Both the position numbers and the translations under genes were made by a program. Shown piece after piece: positions 55,844-64,000 of a stretch of 64,000 nucleotides of DNA. Numbering within the stretch: the stretch's first letter is position 1; the number at the start of each line of letters is the position of its first letter. Below the pieces are notes generated by a model. That model was not told the DNA's origin. It did not search any database and saw only the letters and a list, made by a program, of their open reading frames with translations. The stretch comes from Diaporthe sp. PMI_573 (lineage: Eukaryota > Ascomycota > Sordariomycetes > Diaporthales > Diaporthaceae): NCBI GenBank assembly GCA_021399435.1, contig JAJTUP010000009.1:248001-312000 (forward strand), given 5' to 3'.

Positions 55844-56930
55844 GCCGCCAGTACAAGTCATATAATATAGACGAGCATGACCATCGCTGTAGAATCCACA
55901 TCCGGTGTGTTCTTTAGCTACCCAGACATATAGACAACAATGTGCTACCCACAACCTCTTTTCTCGGTGCAGTACAAGACTTGGCTTATGCACCGCAAGA
56001 CTCGGTTCACTGGATCCCACGGCTAGCACATGCCATTGCACATCTACGTGCCATTCGACCCGTGCGGCACACTGTCCTGTTTACCCAGGCTAAACTTCCG
56101 GAAGCTTGAATGCAATCGGCACTAGGCTAGGACCTAGCTACAACCTTATTTCGACGTTCATCCATCCATAGGAACCACTGTTGACAATAGCCATAGAACA
56201 ATAACATGATGTCATCCTTATTAATAAATGCTCCGTAGGAAAGTGTGCTGGAGAAGCATACCCATTGCAATTCAGCGTCTGAGGTATATGTTTCAAACAA
56301 CAGTCCTTCCACATTTAACAGCTGATGATAAACCTTGATTTTCCTTTTCTGGCAATGCTCTGCTTGGTAATTCAATGATTGATAATCTACTGATTGGTAA
56401 TCCCGTAGCTTGTCTATTGGTACCAACTCCTTCGTGGGTCCGTATCAATGGGTACGTCTCAAGCTAACCTTTTCGAGTTGTCCAATAGATGTCACTGCGA
56501 CCAAACACTGGCAGCGCTCGGGCAACGACGCCTGATCAGGACGATAGAGAATAGAGAACATTCTCTTGGAACTCTGCAAAGGCATCTTTGTATTGAGCAT
56601 TGATTCAATCGGCAAGGGCCGTAGCCAGTCCATGGGAACGTAGCCAACACCCTGGGCGTGACATGGAATAAAAGCGAACAGCTGTAAGCATGTAAAATAC
56701 ATACCTTGTCCGTTCGGGTAGTACTGGGGGGAAATACTTCCCCCGTACCTGTAAGGCATCCAAGCCAAGTCTTCTAAATAAGAAATGCAACCAACGTCGG
56801 ATTCGCTGTCGGGAATAATAGCGTGGAAGCCATTCGATCTGGGAATTGTCACTTGTGTTGTTCTCATGAGCGTGTAAATCCATGAAATTATGCTTCTCCA
56901 GCACCCTTTTATTGCATAACAGTCTCTATC
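55844..56930. other. Intergenic region with one doubtful minus-strand frame
   Basis: About 1.1 kb between the hydrolase-CorA gene and the DHA2 transporter. The frame at 56445-56867 is listed separately. Confidence 0.45.
56445..56867 (-). CDS. Doubtful hypothetical protein
   Basis: ATG at 56867 opens a 140-residue frame with text such as DSESDVGCISYLEDLAWMPY and GVGYVPMDWLRPLPIESM that reads more like protein than noise. A GTATGT...TTACAG pair inside it (about 56680-56705) is too close for a normal intron. No family is recognised. It is divergent from the DHA2 transporter gene, 63 bp between ATGs, which is tight for two promoters and counts against it. Confidence 0.25.
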   Translation of the reverse strand: MRTTQVTIPRSNGFHAIIPDSESDVGCISYLEDLAWMPYRYGGSISPQYYPNGQGMYFTCLQLFAFIPCHAQGVGYVPMDWLRPLPIESMLNTKMPLQSSKRMFSILYRPDQASLPERCQCLVAVTSIGQLEKVSLRRTH

Positions 56931-58716
56931 ATGTTTTCCATCGAGCCTGATGATGGCCTAGACGACATGGCCAACAACCGAGGACGAGATGCCGAGAAAG
57001 ACGAGACAAGGCAAGAACTGCCACAGGGACAATACAGCACTGAGTCTGAATCTGACGAAAAGAAGAGGACAATACGCGGTTTCCGCTGGGTCATCGTCTG
57101 TGTCTCTCTCTACGTTACGTGCTTCCTGTACGGCCTCGATACCACCATCGCCGCAGACGTTCAAGGGCCCGTGACAGAGGCCTTCGGCAAGGTTGATCAA
57201 CTCGCCTGGATTGGGGCAGGTTTTCCGCTGGGCTCCGTATGCGTCATCCTCTTGTTGGGCACACTCTACAATTCATTCAACATAAAATGGGTTTTCATTG
57301 CAACTGTGGTGCTCTTCGAGGCTGGGTCGGCACTTTGTGGTGGTGCCCCCAATAGTAAGTCTTCGTTGAGCAATGCCCCACGCTCGCCACCCACGAAGTT
57401 GTGGCGCTCTTCTTTGACCGTTCTATGCATTTCTAACTGACAACATCGCAGTGAACGCCCTGATAATAGGCCGCGTTATCGCCGGTGCTGGCGGAAGTGG
57501 AATCTATCTCGGTTCACTACAGTACTACGTAGTCATGACTGAGGAGAAAGAGCGCGGTTTCTACATGTCCCTCATTGGGGCCTTCTGGGGCCTCGGTGCT
57601 GTCTTGGGGCCCCTGATCGGGGGCGCCTTTTCCGACTCGGCGGCAACCTGGCGCTGGGCATTCTACATCAACTTGGTGATCGGCGCCGTTTCGGCTCCGG
57701 CCTTCCTTTTTTACCTCCCATCGATCCACCCAGTGCAAGGTCTTAGCATTCGTGCCCGCCTGGCGCCCATTGACTTTCTCGGCCTGCTCCTCGGTGCAGG
57801 AGTCTGGGTCAGCTTCCTCCTAGCCTTCACTATGGCCGGCGGACAGTGGCCATGGGACGGCGGGCGAACCATCGCCATATTTGTTGTATTTGGTGTACTC
57901 CTTGTCACCTATGTATTGCAACAGTACTTCGCTGTCTTTATGACACCCTCCCGACGTGCATTTCCAGGCCATCTGCTGCGGGATCGGACGCAAGTCCTGT
58001 TATATGTGGTGACAGCAGCCGGAACCACAACGCTATTCGTCGTCGTCTACTACCTTCCTATCTACTTCCAATTCGTCAACAATGACGAAGCACTCATGGC
58101 AGCCGTGCGTCTACTACCCTTTGTCGTCATCGCCGTCACGGTGAACCTCGTCTCGGGATCCTTCCTTCACTTCATCAAGGTTTATATGGCACTGTATGTG
58201 ATAGCCGGAGTCTTCGTGGTCGCCGGCGGCGGTCCGCTCATGGTCTACCTCGACCCCAGATCAACTACAGGGACTATCTACGGCCTGTCGGTTCTCGTCG
58301 CCGTCGGCAGTGGTCTATCTATGGTGACCGGCTACACGGTTGCCACGCTGACCACAAAGCCTGGGGACGCTGGCGCCGCGCTCAGCATGCAGAACGTGTC
58401 GCAGATCGGGGGTCAGGTCATTGCCTTGGCTGTGTCGGGTCAGATATACCAGTCCACGGCGATCAGGAACCTATCTCTGGCACTGGCTGGGAACGGGTTC
58501 ACTGATCAGCAAATTAAAGGCGCTGTGGCGGGTGCACGAAGTGCCTTGTTTCAAGAGCTGGAGGGAGAGCTAAGGGACAAGGCGCTCGTGGCTATCACCG
58601 GAGCGATGCAGATGACATTCGTGCTTGTGCCTGTCGCTGGAGCTGTGATGCTGGCTGCTGCTATGTGCATGAAGCGGAAGAGACTGTTTGGCCGGGTTGT
58701 TGCCGTTGGTGCCTAG
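56931..58716 (+). CDS. MFS transporter, DHA2 type (14 TM)
   Basis: Two exons (56931-57354, 57452-58716) encode 562 residues. After a polar N-terminus come FRWVIVCVSLYVTCFLYGLD (TM1) and TTIAADVQGPVTEAFGK, the family's D1 motif. The intron joins GGAPN to MNALIIGRVIAGAGGSGIYL (motif B with the conserved Arg). GAFWGLGAVLGPLIGGAF is motif C, the antiporter signature. About 14 hydrophobic segments follow, including VLLYVVTAAGTTTLFVVVYY and IYGLSVLVAVGSGLSMVTGY. DHA2 proteins export toxins, siderophores or drugs by proton antiport, usually at the plasma membrane. There is no biosynthetic cluster around it to suggest a substrate. TM5-TM8 content and length are normal. Confidence 0.94.
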
Positions 58717-59768
58717 GACAGACTGAATAGATCATTTGTCGAACAGGGAGGATAAATGGGTGCGGACCAGACGAAATGACTCGCTACTTTGGAGATTGTA
58801 GCACGGCTGTAGACAACCTCGGTATGGAATATCTGTGTTCTTCAAGTCCCTCTACTAAGCCGGAACAACAATGAATGTCCTATAAGGACAAGAGACCATG
58901 TAGTATCTTAATAGATGATGACAGTGAGATTCGCTATGCAAGGCTTTGGACAGTGGCTTTCCAATCTTGTACAAACTATTGTTCACTCAGAAGTCACCAT
59001 TTCGCACTATAAGTCTTAGTGTTGAACCGTGCCTATTCGCGCCGGTCCTTTCAACCTTAACATAAACCGGCCCGTCAAGGTCGAAGCAATCGCGAGACAG
59101 AGAGACAACATCGGTATCCTCGAGGCAAATTGTCAGACAAGGACCGAACCGTGGGCACATAGCATTTCAGAAGGCGACTGATAGCGGTAGTTTCCCATAT
59201 GTACTCGGGCAACGTGTCGTCATGGGAATCATATAATGAAACTGGGGATTCATCAGCCTTCACCCTCGTAGGTGCTCCCAGAGGTATGACTAAGTCCGAA
59301 GCCTGGCACATCGTTCCCACAAGTCTTCCTTTTCTAGCTCGGCACCCGTCGGTTGTCCCTGGTCGCTGAGCATCATACCATGCTGCTTGATATTCACAAT
59401 TGACATAAATTATTCTCATATCCACATTTTATCTTAGCAAGGCTTAGAAATTTGCATGACGATTCCGAGTTATCACTTGATGTCGGCTCCCAAAGGATTG
59501 GGTGTAATCTAGCAACCCGATCATGCGCATTCGTATTCGCATTCCACACTAGCTGACAAGCGTATTCGCATTGACTTACACGAGCAGCTAAGTATTCGGT
59601 TTCACGACATACGAGATGTATTTTATATAAGCCACGATGAATTGACTATAAAGACGATCAGAATTAGTTCCTCAACCATTCAAATATAATATTGGCAGTC
59701 AACCCTTCCACGCAGACGCAATTCTTGCTCCCTAGACGCAAAATCCACCTGCAATTATTGACGACACA
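58717..59768. other. Intergenic region, no supported gene
   Basis: About 1 kb. A minus-strand frame at 59075-59425 lacks recognisable content. Repeated CGTATTCGCATT-like words occur at about 59527-59570. The last 100 bases are the 5' UTR and promoter side of the sterol methyltransferase gene. Confidence 0.5.
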
Positions 59769-61009
59769 ATGGCGCCGGGACAAGATGTTGCCCTCGCGAG
59801 GGACATGACCTTCGAAAACATCATGCATAAGAAGACGGCCACAACGCATGAGGGCTTCTCAGCCATGCTGAATAAGGACAAGGAGGCTCAGCAGGCGGCC
59901 GTGAACGAATACTTCCAGCACTGGGACAACAAGGAGGCAAAGAATGAGACGGATGCAGACAGAGCAGTGAGTCCCGCCCCAGCCAAGAAAATTCTAGCAA
60001 CACTAAACGCAGACACTAAACTCCAAGACAGGCCCGCACAAAAGACTACGCCAGCCTGACCCGCCAGTACTACAACCTAGCGACCGACTTCTACGAGTAC
60101 GGATGGAGCCAGTCCTTCCACTTCTGCCGCTTCGGCCCCCGCGAGGCTTTCCGCGCCGCCATCGCCAGGCACGAGCACTACCTAGCACACAGCATCGGCA
60201 TACGCAAGGGGGACAAGGTGCTGGATGTGGGCTGCGGCGTGGGCGGGCCCGCACGGGAAATCGCAAAATTCACGGGCGCATATGTCACGGGCATCACCAT
60301 CAACGAGTACCAGGTGCAGCGCGCGGCACGGTACGCTGAGCAGGACGGCCTAGCGGGCAACTGCCGCTTCGTCCAAGGGGATTTCATGGATCTGCCGTTC
60401 GACGAGGGCACTTTCGATGCCGTGTATGCCATCGAGGCGACGGTGCACGCGCCGAGCCTCGAGGACGTGTATAGCCAGATTTTCAAGGTGCTGAAGCCGG
60501 GAGGTGTTTTCGGAGTGTACGAGTGGGTTATGACGGATGCATATGACAACGACAACCTGGACCACCGCCGAATCCGACTCGACATCGAACAGGGAGATGG
60601 AATTGCCAATATGGTGAAAGCCGAGGAGGCGCTTCGTGCCATCAAGGCTGCGGGCTTCGAGCTTGTCGAATCGGAGGACCTGGCTGAACGCTTCCAGGAG
60701 GGCGCGGAGGGCTCGGACCCAGCACCATGGTACTGGCCTCTCGACGGGTCCGGATGGCGGCACGCGAATACTATTGGTGATTTGGTCGGGACCATCAGGA
60801 TGACGCGATGGGGCCGCTGGGCTGCGCATAACTTCATGGCGGCTCTTGAAACGTTAAGGCTGGCGCCGCCTGGAACGAAGAAGACAGGTGACAGTTTAGC
60901 CAAGGCGGCAGAGGCGTTGGTTTTGGGAGGGAAGGAGAGGCTGTTCACTCCGATGTTCTTGATGGTGGCACGCAAGCCCCTCGAGACGCCTACTAGTACG
61001 CTTATTTAA
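59769..61009 (+). CDS. ERG6: Sterol 24-C-methyltransferase (Erg6-like)
   Basis: Two exons (59769-59966, 60032-61009) encode 391 residues, the normal length. The N-terminus ([20 protein letters not shown] and [12 protein letters not shown]) is the Erg6 type. The intron joins DADRA to [20 protein letters not shown], followed by [18 protein letters not shown], the sterol-binding region [21 protein letters not shown] is SAM motif I, with [32 protein letters not shown] and [16 protein letters not shown] next. The C-terminal sterol methyltransferase domain ends with the family's [13 protein letters not shown]. The enzyme methylates C-24 of zymosterol or lanosterol/eburicol in ergosterol synthesis, at the ER or lipid droplets. 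Moulds often carry more than one copy; whether this is the main one cannot be told. All catalytic text seems intact. Confidence 0.95.
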
Positions 61010-61572
61010 GCGCATAACTAACAAAAGATAATGAAAAGACAGACAACAGGTAGTGTGTTTCCAGAAGTTTCATAGAGAGGTAGTATTCATACTAAATCAT
61101 TACCAGTCAACAGACAAGACAGTCCGTTTCCTATCTATCCATGCACTGACGTTCTAAAGTTACCTTGAACTGTGACGCGCCGTGGTTGAGGAGCCATGAG
61201 CGTGATGTGCTTTCCTTTTGCGGATGGCAACTAGTTACAGTTCTTTTCGTCTCATATCGGACATGATGCATTCCCTTTCCAACATTTAACAGGACCGTTT
61301 CATTCACCCAGATGCTACTGCCTGGCACTCTGTGACCTCCTCGTCTTTGCTGCATTAATCTAAGCAAGGGTGGCATATCTGCACGAATTAAAATCGTCCT
61401 TCTGAACTTCGCAGGCTGATCGCACCGTTGCATGGGCGAATTCTGACTCTGTTCTCCTATTCCGGGAGCCACGACTGCTTGGTCTTGATGTACCGATTGT
61501 ATTTGACGAGGTATTTGACTGTGGTGTGCCTACCCCGGTCTCTCGGTCACTTGTAACCATCGGCAGCCGTGA
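61010..61572. other. Intergenic region between convergent genes
   Basis: About 560 bp between the sterol methyltransferase stop and the Clr5-domain gene stop. The frames at 61131-61472 and 61360-61560 (minus) are not supported. Confidence 0.5.
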
Positions 61573-62397
61573 CTAGACTGTCGATTTCTCCAGTTGCGGA
61601 TATATGATGGCTGACCGGATACACTGAGCCGGCGGCTCAGGTTTTTGGTTCCGATAGAGCCTCAGTAAGCTATCAATGTCGTTGGTAGCCAGAGAAATGA
61701 CGTTTTGTTCAAGAGCTATATTCAGTCACTACCTACTTAGACTCTACAATATTCGGATTGGCGTCGCCACATATCGACTCACACTCTGAAGGCAGTGTAT
61801 GCTGCTGTGTCGGAGTTGTAGAGCTTGTCGATGTCGCCGCCAGAGAAGCTGAGGGAGCGCTTTAGCCACGGAGCACATGGGCAAGGGCACACTAGACAAG
61901 TAGAGCCACATCTCACCTTCGGACTCCAATTCAGGTCTCCTGTTTGACTTGATGTACCGCTGGATCTTCTTGTTTGTCATGGGAATACCAGTCGACGAGG
62001 CTATGTCTTCGACCCCAGTTGTGTTGGATGTTCCCAGCAGGCTTTCTACCCGAGAATAGTCCTCTGACTTGGCATTTTTTCTGAGCCCCCAGTACTTGAT
62101 CCTCCGTTTGTACTGTCGTTCTCTACTTATGGGTATCAGAACAATAATTCATTATACCGAAGGCAAAGATAGGACCTTACCACCTTGAGAAGATATGGGC
62201 TTCTCACAAGCGAAGCCGGGGAGGAGAAGCGTAGGGAATCTAACTCACGTAGCTTCAAATTTCAGCTCGTCCTTGAGAACCTGCCTGGCCTCGACCAAGG
62301 GCCTGTTCTCCACCAGGTAGAGCTCGCAGAATCGAGATCGTATGCAGTTCCACTGCTCATCCGAATGACGCCTGGCCGGTCGCTGATCACCCGACAT
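61573..62397 (-). CDS. Short Clr5-domain protein
   Basis: Four exons on the minus strand (62397-62249, 62125-61917, 61848-61783, 61715-61573) give 188 residues, and all phases agree. The N-terminus reads SDEQWNCIRSRFCELYLVEN and ARQVLKDELKFEAT, and the first intron joins it to RERQYKRRIKYWGLRKN, the full Clr5 domain (a fungal DNA-binding-like helical domain, named from S. pombe Clr5, linked to silencing). The rest contains MTNKKIQRYIKSNRRPELES, a second basic helix, then Ser/Thr-rich and short helical text to the stop. Many Clr5 proteins are far longer, with repeat domains after Clr5; here there is none, so this is a short form or a 3' exon was missed. No single unspliced frame shows the gene. 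Confidence 0.8.
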
Positions 62398-64000
62398 GGC
62401 TGAAAATATGCGCAAAACACCACTCGAAGGCGGTCAAGATGGAAGAGCCAGTGTGTCTATCCATTCCGACTGTTATTGTGTCCCAGCAAAAGGGCACAAG
62501 TTATCTTATGTCTTATCATTATACATTCCCAATGGGGAATTGGAGCCTCAAGGGACTTGCTATTGGAGCCGCTGACGTGGGAGTCGTAACACAGCGCCCG
62601 TCAGAAAGGACCACTGGCATTCCAGGCACTTAAATGGCCGTTCATGCCCTACGACTGGGCGGGATCATCAGCACTCTGACAAGGGTATTGCGCTCAGGAT
62701 TGGCTATGCCATGCAGTAGCTGCAAGCCATACGGCCGTTCCTTCGTCCCCAGGCATGCACGCGACCCCGTGGGCGCCGCTCGTTGTACGTATCCTGAGTG
62801 TGGGTGGGGCACTCAGCGGCTGCCAATCTGCAGGCACAGTACGGTGGCCAGGGGTGCTTGCGGCCGGATCGCAGACAATAGGAGAATTCGACTCGGGTGG
62901 GAAGCACCGTGACAACACTACCGCCCAGCAAGAGACCCCAGGTTTAGGTTAAGTTCCCGGCGCGATGGAGCGGGTTTGACGATGCGGCCATCTCGGAGGC
63001 CCACCGTAAGTCGGAATGGAAGAGACTCAATTGTGGCTTGGGGCGGCCGACATGCATCAGGCACATACTCCTGTAGCTCGATGGGCATACAGCGTGCCCA
63101 CATTGGCTGCAAGCCATAGGACCAGTGATGTGTAGGCTGCCACATGGCGGGCCCGCAAGATCTTTCTCACTGCGGCTGTCTGGACACGGTTCTGAATGCC
63201 CAGTTCCTGGCTGTGCATGCCGTCCCGCTGGAGTAGACTCGCTCGTACCTGCTACAGGATCCAATGGAATGGTGGAAACGCACGGTTCATATTGACACCT
63301 GAGTTCCTGCGGCTTCACGGTGAAAGCTGATTGAAGCCCCTTCCTTGGGACACTTTCATCCTCCATACTCTGCTGATCTCGGACGAGATCGGCTTTTGAC
63401 CGTAGGCACGCAGGGTCCGTTTCAAGGCGTGATTGATTTCAACAGCTGCAAACCAACCCTGGGGACTCAAGTTGTACATGTACGACCGCACCTCGGCTTG
63501 GATTAGGTATAGAAATTGCATGATATCAATGACCTGAGTAAAGGGTCCCAGACCGGACAGGACTAGTCGTCCGAACTGAGTCAACGAGAAAAGATGCACA
63601 CCGTATTCCTTCACCCCACTCCAAGAGCGGTGATAGGTGGGCGACCACACGGCAGGCCGCAGCATACCTAGGTATGGAGCGACCATCAGCAGGGCCATTG
63701 CAACGGGACGCTACTAGCGGCTTTCGATCAGCTGTCATCAAGGTAGGAGATGCAGAAACCACCTGCAGATGCAAATGTCCACGTCAGAACCCCAGGCGAA
63801 TCGGACAGCACGGCCGAGAGGACCTCGGGCACCTGGGACTGGCAACAATTCGGAATCTGCTCTGTTCGCTCTTGGCAAGAGCCTCCTTGCTATATGAACG
63901 TCCAAGCGCGATTTCCTATCCCTCCTGCAACGGCACAGCGACCAGGACAAAAGAAATAATCAGGTTGTCCGCCGCCTGAGCGTGCGGCTCCTGAAAAGAG
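62398..64000. other. Right-edge region with weak minus-strand frames
   Basis: About 1.6 kb to the window end. Minus-strand frames at 62944-63366 and 63315-63698 overlap and could belong to a gene that continues to the right; the second is listed with low confidence. Other frames overlap on both strands and look like chance. Confidence 0.4.
63315..63698 (-). CDS. Doubtful hypothetical protein near right edge
   Basis: ATG at 63698 opens 127 residues with hydrophobic and aromatic text (SGLGPFTQVIDIMQFLYLIQ, YNLSPQGWFAAVEINHAL) that looks more like protein than noise. The end (QGRGFNQLSP) may be read into an intron, with a downstream exon in the 62944-63366 frame. Upstream exons may lie beyond the sampled sequence. 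No family is recognised. Confidence 0.25.
   Translation of the reverse strand: MALLMVAPYLGMLRPAVWSPTYHRSWSGVKEYGVHLFSLTQFGRLVLSGLGPFTQVIDIMQFLYLIQAEVRSYMYNLSPQGWFAAVEINHALKRTLRAYGQKPISSEISRVWRMKVSQGRGFNQLSP

Noticed and set aside
4301..61009. Secondary-metabolite gene cluster (esterase, NmrA-like, reductase, two MFS transporters, flavoenzyme, methyltransferase)
   Set aside because: No PKS, NRPS, terpene or RiPP backbone gene and no pathway regulator; housekeeping genes are interspersed and the methyltransferase is the sterol enzyme.

Overview
The window is nuclear DNA of a filamentous ascomycete (Pezizomycotina). Genes are short and split by introns of about 48-120 nt with GTRAGT-type donors, they lie on both strands without operons, and many families are specific to moulds: fungal CorA-like proteins, DUF3716, DUF7924, DUF7730, Clr5, the fungal STAND N-terminal plus ubiquitin-like pair, Lcl2, FaeB/tannase and GT71. 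The species cannot be told from the sequence. I saw no tRNA, rRNA, CRISPR array or intact transposon.

Layout. 1-2780 (+): 3' part of a CorA-like gene. 4301-7572 (+): a secreted feruloyl esterase/tannase and an NmrA-like protein. 8624-13281: a tail-to-tail pair of diverged paralogs of an unrecognised family. 13938-16058 (+): a protein with a 2OG-Fe(II) dioxygenase-like domain, convergent with an extended short-chain dehydrogenase (16167-17310, -). 19264-20903 (+): an uncharacterised protein. 21806-23657 (-): an MFS exporter. 24248-25690 (-): a Mnn1-type mannosyltransferase. 27093-28652 (+): a DUF7924 protein. 30364-31593 (+): an FMN-dependent 2-hydroxy-acid dehydrogenase. 32828-33531 (+): a frameshifted DUF7730 gene. 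35401-39030 is a housekeeping island: protein phosphatase inhibitor 2 (Glc8), Lcl2, and mitochondrial ribosomal protein bL27m, the last two sharing a 255-bp divergent promoter. 39739-41489 (+): a fungal STAND-type N-terminal plus ubiquitin-like protein. 42597-43823 (-): a decayed FAD monooxygenase. 44861-47826 (+): a C2H2 finger/DUF3716/cupin protein. 48714-50000 (+): an alpha/beta hydrolase. 51586-55843 (+): a very long alpha/beta hydrolase-CorA fusion. 56931-58716 (+): a DHA2-type MFS transporter. 59769-61009 (+): a sterol 24-C-methyltransferase. 61573-62397 (-): a short Clr5-domain protein. Intergenic stretches of 0.5-2 kb are common.

How the genes work together. I see no coherent pathway: there is no PKS, NRPS or terpene synthase backbone and no cluster-like co-orientation. 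The window reads as a mix of conserved housekeeping genes and fast-evolving accessory genes (paralog pair, DUF7924, CorA-like, STAND-like, pseudogenes). The best candidates for something undescribed are the convergent paralog pair beside the dioxygenase gene, the hydrolase-CorA fusion, the zinc finger/DUF3716/cupin protein with a GC-AG intron inside its finger, and the DUF7924 protein with a PD-(D/E)XK-like residue pattern. Exon boundaries were worked out by hand from splice signals, reading phase and family motifs, and are predictions.
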